This document shows, piece after piece, positions 11,401 through 26,400 of a stretch of 64,000 nucleotides of DNA. The first letter of the stretch is position 1. Every line of letters begins with the position of its first letter. The position numbers were made by a program, and so were the translations under genes. The DNA is taken from contig CP136061.1 in the NCBI GenBank assembly GCA_032622095.1, forward strand, positions 89,706,983 to 89,770,982, in the 5' to 3' direction. The notes under the pieces are model-generated. The model saw nothing but the letters and a program-made list of their open reading frames with translations, did no database searches and was not told where the DNA came from. This stretch comes from Siphonodentalium dalli. Its lineage: Eukaryota > Mollusca > Scaphopoda > Gadilida > Siphonodentaliidae.

Positions 11401-14400
11401 GAAAACATGTCCATTTTTTCCCCGCCAAAGCGCACATCATAATAAAATAGACTGAAAATTCACACTCATTCTGCATGGCCTCATCTTCTGAGAAGTGTCT
11501 ATAGTCTCAAACTAACATTGTTTTTAGTTACTTTTTCCCTTCTGTTCAGTTTCTATATCTCCTAATTTGCATAATAGAGGTGACTGATGGGTGAATGTCA
11601 CCAACTTAAGTTCAACTGGGGAATTTTAATCTGATTCTAGATCTCCCTTAGTAGTTAAGGCTTTAACCCTTTACCCAACAGAACGGCCCTGTGCCAATGC
11701 ATTCTCTTATATATGCGAGTCGACCATAGGTCGCCTCGCATATATAAGAGAATGCATTGGCTTAACACATTAAAAATTATAAAATTGTTAAAGAATGTAA
11801 GAAAAAATGGTAAAAAGTGTTAAAAAAAGATTTTTTTTAGGCCAATGCATTCTCTTATATATGCGAGGCGACCTATGGTCGACTCGCATATATAAGAGAA
11901 AGCATTGGCACAGGGCATAACTGTAACTATCACAATGTGGTCAAGGAGCCGGTTCCAATGATATCCATATGTGTATGGTTCTATTGAGACAGACCGAAGA
12001 TATTTTAGGCTGTTGAAGCTTTATTTGGCCGGTTATGGCCGTTTTGTTGGGTAAAGGGTTAAGCAGAACAAGATTCTCAGCAGATGAATTTAGTGGTGCT
12101 AATTATTGTTTTGTTTGTTTTAGGGATCCCTAATGGCAAGTCTAGTTCTTGGAGTTATAATATTAAAAAGAAGGTAAATACACTGTTAGAAGCAGACAGG
12201 GACCAGCCAAGAGGGCGAATTGGGAGACATCTTCTCTCTAAAATGTGTCACTTGTTCCATGGAGAAGTGACTTCTCTCTCATTTACCAGTATCCATATGT
12301 TCCAACAGCATACTTAAAGACATATTATCCACTTGTTTGAGTGCGCGAAACTGACAGGTTACTACTCAGGCGCTATGCCAACTGGGGGAATGTAGCATTC
12401 TTCTAAATTGCCTAAAATCTCAAGCAAATTGACCGTACCATGGCCACTCCATAGAAAACATCATCTGAACTACGCTCAATTTAGGGTCCTGTGAATTGGA
12501 GTTTTTGATCGAATTGAATTGAAGAATTCGAATCGAATATCGAATCGAATATCGAATCGAATATCGAATCGAATATCGAATCGAATATCGAATCGAATAT
12601 CGAATCGAATATCGAATCGAATATCGAATCGAATATCGAATCGAATCGAATATCGAATCTCGAATCGAATTATACATGTGTGTTGCATTCTCAATTAGGC
12701 ATGTTTTGCCAACGATTAGATGATGTTTGAAACGTTCTATGAACTTCCATGAAGTTCCATCATAACTTATGTGGCGATCAACCGTCGATCGCGATACTAT
12801 TAACTTCAATTGATTATTGTCGAGAAGAAAAAAAAAACAGATCAAAACGTCATGTGGACGTCACGACGATTAATATATAACCGGCCTATCGGAACTAAAA
12901 TCACACAAAGTTTGTACAGTTTGCATGTACATGCAAAATTGCAAATGGGCATTCGGAAACGCCCGTTGTAAACTTGAAGATGCAACAACAGTCGCAGGGT
13001 AGCCTGTTTATGTAGTACTGGGTGCTTCTGGAACTGATGATTCCATAGATGGGTCGTTGTCCCAGATGCTTGCGATTTATACACCATGTTGTATTCGTCA
13101 CACGTGTAAGTTCTTGCACTGCCTGAGAAGCTTATCATGTTTAAAATAAACATGAATAACGGACGACTTATTGTTAAGTGCCACAGTCAACTTCAAAAGA
13201 AAACTCCACCAACATGCACTTTTCGCCCCCTGAAACACGTGAAGTTTACATCATCAACGATGTCACATACAAATAACACGGAACCTGAGATAGACAGTCG
13301 GCAGATAACGCTAGCAGTTGCTCAGTCTCATAGTTATTATAATTTACGTGCGTCGTCGGTCCAACAGCGATTTCAGAGCTTTTGGCAACCATGTTCAAAG
13401 CTAGAATTCAGACGTATTTAGTGGTCCTAATCTGGTGGCTAATTACTGGCCATAAATATATTTAATAGCATGCGTATATTCGTGATGTACATTAAGAATT
13501 ATAAAGCGCACATACATGTATTCATAATTTTAGGTAATTAAATGGCACAGAAAGAGCTAAGATCGACGTGTGTACGTGTTCGTAAGCAGCTAATAATTTC
13601 ATCCATATATATTCGAAATTTCGAGTTGGAAATGTCGACTCGAATTCGAATCGAATTTGACTTTCGAATCGAATCTCGAATCGAATATCGAATATTCGCA
13701 GGACCCTAGCTCAATTGTGAATATTTACTTCTCATGTTTGGGACGCAGCTAACTGCAATAAACTAACGAAAACGATTTCACCTTAGAGAGTCACTGTATT
13801 TAATTACTATATAATAATGATGGTGTGTGTTGTCAATGTGGATACAGTATTTGTAAAAATAACTACATTGAGCACGATTATTCTCCAGTTATTTTATCAC
13901 CCAACTGGAGTGTTTCACGCCAAGATGGACGCCAAAGTGGGTTCATATAGGTTACTCCCGTGTACCTTACTGGTGGACATCGTATAATTGGGTTGAAAAT
14001 TAGAAAACAAACAACACTCCCATTCATACCCACACAAACTGTACATATACCGGCAAATAGCCACTAATCCAAGATGGCCGCCAATGTCACGTGACCTTGA
14101 TGGGCGTGTCCACGGCGGCATTCGACAGGGTATACCTATGTCTATATACATGTGAAGTTTCAACTAATTATATTAGAAACTGCTTGAGATATAATGTATT
14201 ACCCATATATACCTGAAATACATGGATATATGTACAGGATGCGTGGCACTGGGGGGTACGTCTGTGGTGGCGGGTGGCAGCGAAAGAGTTAAATGGCCAT
14301 AGACAACACATTTAACTTACCAAATTACAATAAATTACAGCGACGATTAATTAAACTGATGGATTTTGTCCACTGACATAATAAATATGTTACGGGACGA

Positions 14401-17400
14401 TTAGTGGTCGGATATGGTGTCATGTGAGGCTCAGGTGAAGCCATAGGCCGAGCCTAATATTGATCTCACTTCGCCTAACATGACTCCAATCCGACCACTA
14501 AGCACCAGGGACCAGCCTAGGCCTGATTTTCACGGCGAAGTGATTTCTCCCCGTCACAAAAATATGGGGAAGTCCTGCGAAGTCGGCGTTTTCCAGGGCG
14601 AAATGCATTTGTAAAATTGAAATCGGCCCGCACTGTAGTCATCTATATAAAGAAAATAGGAGATATGTACTATTTAAATTAAAATGATGAAACAATGGTT
14701 CAAATGTGAAAACTTTATGTTCCAATCATCACACTAATAACTATGAATAATTTCCAAACATAATTGGGAGAGAATGGTAGCATTTTATAAGAATATATTT
14801 TGGAAGAACGGCATTTTTACAACCGCTTATGAATACAAAAGAAATAAAAATTACAAAATGCTTATGAATACGAAAAATATGCTAAAAAAACAAAAAAAAC
14901 AAAAAAACAAAAACAAAACGAAATCTTGAACATTCTCACTCTTTAATAATTAAAGGTCCCTAACATGGGTACAGATATTACTATGTTGAAAAATGAATTT
15001 GTTTTCAAAGCTATTCTGGCCTTTACATAATTTAACAAAGGGGTGATGATCTGATGTAAGGTGTAGAATTGTAATCTTCAGGTGTGATAATCTCAAAATC
15101 ACAAGTCACTGGACACCTGACGATGTATTCACAGCTGTGTGCAATCAACACTCAGGTGTGAATATGCTCCCAAATCGGATTAATACAGATGTTAATAGTA
15201 ACTATGGTGTTATCTACGACAGTGTCAATGGATAACTGGGTTAAATCAATGTTGGCAGTAAATTAGGGTGAATATTTTGTCGATTTTCGTTGGTCAACTT
15301 CGGAAATTTCAGGGCGACTTAAACCTCGCCCGGCTGCAAAATTAGGGCGAAGTGAGCAAGAATAGGTAGACTTCTTCGCCCATGTCGCTTCCTCGGCTGA
15401 TCCCTGCTAAGCACCCCATAACTTATAATAGTCTCTTTCGAGTCCATACTATAGGCATACTAGTATAGTATAACCAGGCACATGATTTAGATTTTGGAAA
15501 TGGATCACCCTACATGGAATCAAATCCCCAATTACCTTGTGCTGCCTGAAGGGCATACATGTGTTCGTTGAATCGGTGCTGAATAAATCAGCAACCGGAT
15601 GCCGCATTTGTTGTAATGAATGCGCTCATTTGATGATGTGACAGATGACATCATGCATGCAATGCATATATCTACGGTACTTTAGCAGTAATACAAAATA
15701 TATTAACATGACCGAAAATGTACCAGATATTTGGTCCTTAATAGTACTTAATGAAGTACTGGAATTAGTAAATTTTGTATAGAATTGCGACAAATATGAG
15801 AACAATTTATCGCATAATCATATTATAGCAAGGAAAAATGAGCTTGAAACGGCTGGGGTTAAACAAAATCAATATTGAATTCCTTATCACAACCAAAGAA
15901 AAAAATATAGTTCCATTTTAAATGTGTCTTTTCGTGTTAAACAAAATTTTCAACCACCCTTATCACCCATGTTTATCTCACAGTCAATGGTAAATAACCC
16001 AACGCAAATCAAATATCTTAATTATATTCTGTGCCAATGCATTCTCTTATAGATATACAAGAGAATGCATTGGCCTAACATATTTTATATTATTTTTTAT
16101 AATTGTTAAAAAATTGTAAGAATAAATTTTAAAAATGAAACAAAATTGGTAATGAATGAAACAAATGATAAAAATTGTTTATATAGAATGTCCGAAAAAA
16201 TGATATAAAAAAATGATAAAAATTGTTAACAATTGTTAGATCAGTGCATTCTCTTATATATGCGAGCTGACCTATGGTCGACTCACATATATGAGAGAAT
16301 GCATTGGCACAGGGTTTTTAATGTTGCGCCAGCACTGCTACCGTCATGAAAGGGTTAAGGGGAAAGTTGAAACTGCTGCACAATTTATTTCTGTCCCTCC
16401 CCTAAGACAAAACTAAACCAATGAGTGTGCAATATATAGATAGAACCGCATGAGTGTCTGGATTTTTACGAAATTATCGCACAAGATTTGTTGGCGGAGC
16501 GATACCTCGAGTGCGGGACACAGTCCCGCACGAGAGGTATCGCGTTCCGCCAACAAATCGAGTGCGATAATTCGTCAAAATCCAGACACTCATGCGGTTC
16601 TATTTTTATGACATATCTTCGTATCATAGTAAGTTGACTCATATTCGTACATCTCCAGTACAGAAAATGTGAAGTTAATTGAGTTTTAACACTGAATGAA
16701 ATAGTTCCGTCGACAGATTGCACTAGTGCGATTCTGAGAATAATCACACGCCTGGAAACTCGTGCGATCATGCGAATTACGTTGATAGATATGTAATAAA
16801 TTATGTTCTCCCTTCCAGTTACCCATGGAGTAAGCATTTCTCAGTGGTGCTAATAAGTATTGGTATATGTGTGTGTACAATGGCATCTGCAAGCAGCGGA
16901 GAGGTTTGTATTCTCAACTAATATTAAAGGTCCACTTAATTTTCGAGTCACCAATTATTGTTACTCAAGTGATGTGGAACACTCCGTTATGGTGATAAAA
17001 TAGAAATGGAGAATTTTGTAGTGATTTTTACAAATAGTATAACCAAATTGACAACACTCACCGTCATTCTTATGTATGAATTAAATGCAGTGACTCTCGA
17101 TGGCGAAATCGTTTTCGTTAGTTTATCTCCGATAGATGCGTTCCGAATCGAGTGGTAAATATTTCGAATTGAGCGTAGTTCTGACAATGTTTTCTATGGA
17201 TTGGTACGGTCGATTTGCTTCAAATTTTTGGCGTTGTTTGTGGAATGTTACATTCTCCAGTTGTCATAGCGCCTGAATAATAATTTATCAGTTTCACACA
17301 CCCGAACAAGTACATAATATGTCTTTAAAGTATCGATATGTGTTTTTATTTCGTAACAACTTATTCAAACCAGATACCATTAGGATTCCAATCCAGCGTG

Positions 17401-20400
17401 TCCCTTTAAATCGCAATATATAAATAGAAGCACTTTTTCGTTATGCGCAACGAAACTTCTGGATTCTAACTCTCGTGGAACAAGATCCCACGTGCTATAC
17501 CATCTTCAAATTTCGGTGTCAGCCAGAAACATCGCAATTTGACTTGCTCCGTTATTTTGAAACGGAATTAGTGTTTTTAACATGCTATTATTAAAGCAAT
17601 GGAACTAAATCCGAACTGCTTGAAACGTGACAATAATGAACGAACGTTCGCGACAGTTCGTCGTCACAGCATACTTCAGATTTGAACTTGCAATTCTGAG
17701 TTTATTCTCCCTTCACTTCCGGCTTCAGAATCAGAGTTGAAACGTGTTTTTAAAAGAATTAACGACCGTTTCACGACAGTTAATTGTCACTGCAATCTTC
17801 CAATTGAAACATGAAATCTCACCTCGGAGATGAGATGAACACGAGTCCTGACTCAATCGGGGAAGACCTGGTATATGAGTACGACTCTCACTGGCAGATA
17901 TCTGATGAAATGACGATTCTGACTCTGAAATTTGATACAATTTCTTTTGCATTTTTTGCAAGTCCCATAACTTCTATCGGAGTTCTAACGAGATGACCTC
18001 ACACAGGGAAGGACCAGGACCTGAGGACTCTTGTCATCTTCTTAGTGTATAAATCATCATCATATTTATCGACAGATGATTCGCTAGTTGTATGGTGCAA
18101 CTGTCGGAGGATAATGCAGACACTGAAATATTGTCCAAATGTACCAATCTGTCATGATACAGGAAAGCACGAAACTAATTTCCAATCATTACGTGCATTC
18201 AGAGTTTTGAGGCATTCATGTAGACCTGACCAAAACTACTATTTCTGTGACTTCGTCCAATGACAATTCTGTTGCATTTAATTTCCCGCGCATGGGTCAT
18301 GACACAGAAGAATTTCGGACAGTGCCGTACTCTCAATCGTTTGAAGAGAATGGGGTACTTCTATAACTTTATAGATATTGTTCGGTTGAGCCGATGACTT
18401 TCGACATCCAACAGAACCCACATGACGAGATACTGATCCCTTATAGAGGATAACTGTGGTCATCAGATCAAGGTCATTTAGTATGTCAAATACATGTACG
18501 GCTTGGGCTCTCTGACGCACGGTGTGTCAATATGCTGAGCTCTGTCAGACACTGAACTTGATGACGTTGTTAAACGTCGATGCTTCTAACCTTCCACTAT
18601 CTGGGAGTATTTCTATGAAGGTTACCGTACCGTACCGTACTTTGTAACATCATAATCGAATTCTAGGCAACAGTAATATTTCAATACATGTCTAGATTAA
18701 TTTCTTATCAACAAGCTGTTAGGGAAAGGTTAACTCAAGGTACTGCACACTCTGACCTGGGGTTACTGATTGGACTTCCTCGATTTCTTGAATCTGACCA
18801 ACTCGAGTGAACATCGACAATTGGTGGCACGGAAAATTCACAATAGAACCGGTTACGTCTCTATCAACTGGGTTTTACCATCCACAGTTCCCAGTAAAAC
18901 AAAATGGACCGATACGTTGTACGTCTAGTATAATGAACCATAAATATATAGTTCACTGTTTACCATTTCGAACTGGACACCTGATCAGAGGTGCTGCAAT
19001 TAGTCCAGGAGATATTGGTCGACCTCTACACCCCCCAGGACTTAACTTCACCCCACTAATTTTCTTCCTTAAGGTCTCCTCTAATTTTTTTCACTTGTTA
19101 ACAAGAAAAAAAAGTGGCCGCAGAGACTCCAGACAAGATGGCGTCCATCATGGCGGCCATTTTTAAAAAATGCACCAGGTCTCTTTGATCGCCGTTATAG
19201 TAAAGATGATGTCACATGCCGTCTTGTTTTCCGCTCGATTCGTTATGCTAATATACAACCCTTACAAATTAGCCAAAAATCCGACACCAGAATCCAATAT
19301 GGCGGCCAAAATATGCTATTTTTCTGTCATGTTACTGCCTTTCGTTTGTCTCTGTGGGAAAATGTTAGAATTTTTGCGTCATTTATACATTTATCATATC
19401 GAGGAGTCATTGGCGAATACATGGGGACCATAATATGCATTCATTGCAGGATATTTTTGTCCGATATCACGTTTTCCCAAATGCCGGTATAATAGGTCAA
19501 AGCCGAATCTCCGTTAATAACTCGATGTAATGTTTCGAATCAATGAATGTTATTGCTATTATAACAACACCCATGCATATATATTTGCAGGAGATACTCG
19601 AGCTAGGATTCCTCTTAAATCTGAGTTGAGGAATATTTACCCAAATCCAAGATGGCGGCCAAAATGGCCACCAGAAATAAAAAATCGCTGAAAATCGCTG
19701 ATTTTAACAACAGTGAGCATTATTGTCATGACAACTCCACACCTGCTTACTATTGTAAGTTGGGAACACTTAGGCGACGAACTTTCCTTGAACCATATCC
19801 AAATAAAAGTTCCCCAAATCCAAAATGGCGCCCACAATGGCGGACAGATTTTGAAAACTCCATCCATGCGTACAGTTGAGTTGGAAATACTGAGGTGAAG
19901 TAATTACCTTACATCTCATGCAAGAAATGGTTTTCCAAATCGAAGATGGTGGCTAAAATGGCGACCGAAATTTGAAAACACGCCTACATTCCTTTACTTT
20001 CTTAGGATTGGCGTTATTGTTTCGCGATTTCTACCCACCATTACATATTGATATGTATGAATTATTCATTAGGGTTTGGCAAGTGATACTCACAGTCAAT
20101 ATGGCGGCCAAACTGGCGGGCAGAAATTGAAAAGAAGCCGATATTATCACATACTAATTTCAACTTTTTGTCATAATATTAATTTGTATAAACGAAACGG
20201 TACATAATATAAGCCATCTATTAGTTCCAATGTAAGTCGTAGCCTTTTGGAAGGATGAAAACCCACAATCGCGATGTGGCATTTCAATATCCATTCTCCA
20301 CTAAGGGCTCATACTGGCCGTAACCGTATATAGGTGCGCCGAATAGTCATATTATGACTTCCAAGAATCATAACAACAGTACCTGAGCTTCATCTGAATT

Positions 20401-23344
20401 GCCACATTCAGCATTATCTAGACTCGTTCCGTCTCTTCATCAGATTAATCTATCTCACTCACAACAACAGTTCACTACTCTTCTTTGTAGAAGGGTGCCA
20501 CTAATCGGAATGTTCAAACAATACATATGCCGGTGTCCAGCTCACGTGTTTGTTTCGAAAGCTTGGAATTCTTAGCGAGTTTCATTCGTGGTATAGCTTA
20601 TGGTATAATTCAGATGCTACATATGGGGTATATGCGTCATCTTGTGCGATACACTATAAAGGTATTCGGTCGATGCATATACTAGCTTTCAGAAAGACCT
20701 ATCTATCTGCGTATTGTCAGCTTTGGTGACCTAATGGGGATAACAACGTGTACACCTGGTGATTTTCCCAAACAGCCACTTCTCAATATATGGTTCATCA
20801 ATTCACATACCCATCTAATGCACTGACGTACCCGGACAACTTCTGTATATGGCTTCGAATGTTGAAAGCCCGACATTTGACGGATGCATTTCTGCTAAGG
20901 CGTAGAAGACCATAATGCATAATATACCTAAACTCCTTGAACATGATCATAAGAACAAGCTTGTTGGCGTCCAGCAATCGTCTCACCGAACAGATCCAAG
21001 CAGATGATAACAATACACACGGTGCTAGTTTGTGGGTATGTGTCATGATAGTGGAAATGAAATTGGACCATGACTGCACCGTCCCTTATTTTGTTATGTT
21101 TTAGATTCAGACAGGATCTCATGTGTGGCTTTGCTTTCCTTGTATGCTAAGATTGTATGTTCCCATCCGTTTGGCAGCCGTTCTTAAACAACTGGACCAG
21201 GAGTATGCCATTGGCTACTGCTGTATCACACTGTCCAATCGGCTCGCGGAATACCAGTGTGAACGGCGGAATACCAGTGTTGTACAGGAGAATACCAGTG
21301 TTTTTAAGCGATATGATGGTACCATAATTAGAACTGGACGGCTAAATAACATGACAAAAGACAAAGGAAAGGTATGAGAAATCCATTTTACATTTACCCC
21401 GTGGAGAGGTCACCTGGTGATGTTCAGTTCGACTCTTGTCGATCTGGCCTTTGTTTAAAGCAGAAATATAGGGTCTACAAACTCGTAGGGTGGAGATCAA
21501 ATTTTGCCCTAATCGGTATTCTAGTGCGTTTTGTTTAATTTCTGGGCATAACTTGCGGAATTTTTTATAAAATTCCGACAGCGGAATATATTGGAAAAAC
21601 GTGCACATCGAAATCACTGGCGTGTATTAGTTTGAAATACACGAAAATAAATCGAAACGAGGGACGGTGATCACAGAAAATGGCACGGCGAACAACCAGT
21701 GCATGCCAACGAGGGCTACCAGTGCCAAATTTTCTTTATATGGTAAGTTATATCGGGTAATTGTCGATAAACGCTTCATACAGAGCACCGGCACCCGAAA
21801 TGCCTCACCATTCCCAAACTAACGACAAAGTTGATCTAGAAGGGTAAATATGTGGATCTATAATAGGAAAGTACGAAACTTTAACTATATACGTTGATAC
21901 TCAAAGTTAGTGTAAAATATAGAACAAATTTCATGATGTCCAGGTCAGAATATGGCGTTTTTGTAGAATTGTTCTTAAAACTATTGGGATACGTCAGTTT
22001 AAAGACATATTGTGTACTTATTCGGGTGCGTGAAACTGATAAGTTAGCATTAATGTGCTATGCCAATTGGAGGGATGTAGCATTCTACTAACATAACCGA
22101 AACTTCAAGCAAATCAACCGTACCGCTCCATAGAAAACATTGTCAGAACTGCGCTGAATTGTAAATATTTACTACTCGATTCGGGACGCATCTATCGGCG
22201 ATAAACTAACGAAAATGATTTCGTCGTCGACAGTTACTGCATTTAATTAATATATAAGAATGACGATATGTGTTGTCAATATACATATAATATTTGTAAA
22301 CATAACTACTTTGAACAAGATTGTTCTCCATTTCTATTTGATCACCCTACCCGAGTGTTTCATATCACTTTGAATGCAATTTTCCGAATTTGTACAGTAG
22401 CTGAACAATTACATTATAAAATGCCAAAATCTGTTTGGCCTAATGGTGAGTGGCGAATAAATCAATTGCTTTAAATATAATCTGTGGTGATTGGTTTCGA
22501 CATCTATCAGTTATGCTGCCTTGTTTATATGTTTATATTGTTTATAAGCAAGTTTATTTGTTCTCCAAAAAGCCTGTATTCTGTTTTCCAGAATGCCGTT
22601 GTCTCCGCGGATTATCTCATTTGCGTGGTTGAATTTAGGGAAAACAACCGAACTGTCTCGATAAATACACGGAATGAAATGTTCTCCATCGGGAATTTTC
22701 CTTTAGCAATCAGATCGAAAAAAGTTTTTATGTCTTTCAAGTATCCAGTTCCTTTTAAGGCGGTTGTTGCTTTAGCTGGTATTGAATATCCATCGTGCCT
22801 CCTTGTTGAAAAAGCACTCTCCTTGCTGGGATGATCCCGCGGTTATAGATCGCTCTCTTAAAGGGCGCCCATGAAAGTTGCTTGCTGAGCACACCTGACT
22901 GTGACCCCGGTGTTACTGGCCCAGTCACATCTGGCTCCGCATTTTCACTATCGTGTCCGTTTCCGCTGTCACGTTTTTTTTCTTCAAATTTTATTCTTTT
23001 CCTCTTGTCCCATTGATTGCCAAGCTTTCCTTTTCTGAAAACAGAAAAATAAAGAGAAAATTAGATATGCATAAAATAAACCCCTAGATTTATCCATATG
23101 CACACTCAGTCATAAAATATATCAATCTATTTGTACACGTATCCACAACATACGTCCAATCACCACGCAACGATCAACCAAAAATAATCCAGCCAACCAT
23201 CGACTCGCCAATCACTCACTGATTCATCAGCACAGCCATCCAACTCCTTTTCCCATCACTCCAGCTCAGAAACATCATATCCATGCATTCAACAATTAAT
23301 TTATTTGACACCAGTCCATCCATCGATATATTTATATATATACT

Positions 23345-23413
<69 letters not shown>

Positions 23414-26400
23414 ATATATATATAAATGCACATTCGTCTACTCGCAGGTCCATCCATATATACATATATACACACATATATATAACTCATTCATCTTTAG
23501 TTAAGACATCCAATACATCAAATAATGACACACACAGATCCATGCATGCATATACATACGGCAACGCCTTAAAATCGACGAAGAACTCAACATATAGGCA
23601 AAGATATGCATGCCCCATAATATCAATTACTTTCTAAATTTTTGGGAACAAGTCTACCCCATATATGCAACATTTGCTGGGATAATTAGAAATATCATTC
23701 CATTAGAATTAGAACGTCTTCCATACTTAATGATAGACTTATTTGCAAATGTTAAACATTAGTTTAAACTAACTGTTTGAATCCAATTGATATGGAACTA
23801 ACTCAGTGCCAATACCGAATAAAGGGAAATTTAAACTCTTGTCAACTAAATTGTTACTTTATGTTCCACCAATGTTGAGTATCGCCGTACTTAAAATTTC
23901 GAACTTTCGTATCAAGAGACCCACACATGTACCATTCTAGATCGATTGTGCCCAAATTTGATGAGGGGATGAGACATTCCTATAGCTTAAACCGAATCTA
24001 AAACATCCCCCGACATATACCCGATATAACTTACCATATAAAGAAAATTTGGCACTGGTAGCCCTCGTTGGCATGCACTGGTAGTTCGCCGTGCCATTTT
24101 CTGTGATCACCGCCCCTCGTTTCGATTTATTTTCGTGTGTTTCCAACTAATACACGCCAGTGATTTCGATGTGCACGTTTTGCCAATAGATTCCGCTGTA
24201 GGAATTTTATAAAAAATTCCGCAAGTTATGCTCAGGAATCAAACAAAACGCACTAAAATACCGATTAGGGCAAAATTTGACCTCCACCCTACGAGTTTGT
24301 AGACCCTATTTTTCTGCTTTAAACGAAGGCCAGATCGCCCAGAGTCGAACTGAACATCACCATGTGACCTCTCCACTGGGTAAAAGTAAAATGGATCGCT
24401 CATACCTTTCCATTGTCTTTTGTCATGTTATTTAGCCGTCCAGTTCTAATTATGGTACCATCATATCGCTTAAAAACACTGGTATTCTCCTGTACAACAC
24501 TGGTATTCCGCCGTTCACACTGGTATTCCGCGAGCCGATTGGACAGTGTGTGTATAAGCCCCACCAAGACTGGGGTGTAGTCTTAAAGGCGATACATTTG
24601 ATAGTTGGTTGATATGTCATACTCTCGCTGGGTGATATGGTTCAAGAAAGTACAAATGCCATCAACAAAAGGGTGAAATGTTCAACGCGAAGAACATCCA
24701 GAGGAATGTTATGTTGATGAGCTCTTGCATTCAGTTCAACAAACGTTGGTACACCAAGTGATTTCTTGGTAACATTACCATTGCGACCATTTTCCTACAT
24801 GAGACATTAACTACTATATTCTAAAGTTATATATATAAAGCTATATGATCATAAAGTTCGCGTTCCCCAACGTCCACAGCCATTGCCATCGAGACTGTAC
24901 ATTGTTCTTTAAATACATAGTGAAATAAATGCACCACAGTTCCTGACATTTTCTTGAATAATACCGCCCACTTACTGACACTAACCCCGAGAGAGGATAA
25001 CAAAACACGCATACATTCATGCTATAAAGACATTATCATTTAGTCCATCCGACTGTTTTTAGGGAGGCTAGCATAGTATTATCCAGACAAAAGTGTACGT
25101 AGTTGAATCAGAAAGGCTTCGAAACGGATGTGGAAATACAATCTTACCACACCAAATAAAACCGACACGCATGACATTCGATATCTTAAACATGCACCAG
25201 GTGTAGGGGTGGTGTATACAGTGGCCCATTTCATTCCCACTATCATGGCGCATGTCCACAAACTAGCACCGCGAGCATTGTTCTTCTCTGCTGGGAGATA
25301 TTCGACGAGACAACTGCGGGGCGTCACACAGTTTGCTTCGGATAATGGTCAAGAAGTGTGGGTAGTCTGTACACTAGGGTCTTCTCCTTAGCAGATAGAC
25401 ATCTGTCCAAGGGAATGAGACAGCTAGCAACCTTCGAAACACTGTCGAAGTTGTCCGCATATGTCAATGCGTTCGCTGAGTTTGTGAGTTGACGAACCAT
25501 CTATTCAGAAGTGACTAGCTAACTGGTTCGCCAGGTGTACACGTCGTTATCCCATGGGGTATGAGACACATACATAGAGATGACCTTCTGTAAGCTTGTA
25601 TACTCATCGGCCATATGCCTTCCTAGTTCAAGATGACGCACAAATATCATAGTTAGCAAATATTTAAAATCGTAAGTTAGACACCGGAAAATGAATTGTT
25701 TGAAACATTATGATTAGAGGGACCCTACTCCCAGGAAGTGGTGAATACTTTGTCGGTGTGAGCGACCTAGATTTATCAGACAAAGAAATGGAAGCTGGTC
25801 CAGATAATTATGGACGTGCATGGCAAATCAGAATCTGTTATCAGGTAATTGTTCTGATATAACTATTTCGCGCACCTACGCTTACGGCCATTATCGGCGC
25901 TAAGTGGAGACTGGATTTTGAAATGCCACATCGCGATATTAATTGTGGTTTTTCATCTTTCCAGAAGGATACGAGCTATGTTATGCGTTTTGATATCTTT
26001 AAGTTGAACTAGTAGATGGTTTATGTACAGTTTCGTCCATACATACCGATATTATGACAAAAAGTTGAAATTAATATGTGAAAATATCGATTTCTTTTCA
26101 ATTTCTAGCCGCCAATTTAGCAGCGATCTTGGCTGTGAGTATCAATTGCCAAACCCTAATGAATACTTCATGTCACTATTCCATATCAACATGCAATGGT
26201 GGATAGAAATCGCGAAACAATAACGCCCATCGTAAGAAAGTAAAGGAATGTAGACTTGTTTTCAAATTTCGGTCGCCATTTTGGCCACCATCTTCGATTT
26301 GGAAAACAATTTCTTGCATGAGATATAATGTAATTACTTCACCTCAGTATTTCCAACTCAATTGTAAGCATGGGTGGAGTTGTCTCGACAATAATGCCCA

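Larger units (their letters stand above)
12482..13708 (-). mobile_element. hAT-like element, 1.23 kb, with 8-bp target duplication
   Basis: Termini TAGGGTCCTG and CAGGACCCTA, flanked by GCTCAATT at 12474-12481 and 13709-13716. The undisturbed site (GCTGAATT) is seen in the R4 copy near 22152. Both subterminal regions carry tcgaatcgaatatc repeats. TAGGG fits the hAT terminal consensus. A degraded BED finger is read on the minus strand. Confidence 0.85.
12314..13935. repeat. R4 dispersed repeat, copy split by a hAT element
   Basis: 12314-12481 plus 13709-13935 equal one R4 copy (also at 16925-17335, 21996-22365 and 51975-52613). Landmarks: 'aaagacatattatccacttg', 'atgtagcattctt', 'ccatagaaaac', 'gtgaatatttac', 'aataaactaacgaaaacgat'. 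No coding capacity seen. Confidence 0.8.

Noticed and set aside
12420-12845. 141-codon minus-strand frame with FDIR/YSIR repeats
   Set aside because: Pure 12-bp minisatellite, open in several frames because the unit length is a multiple of three.
23283-23637. Tyr-Ile repeat frames
   Set aside because: Translation of a (TA)n microsatellite.
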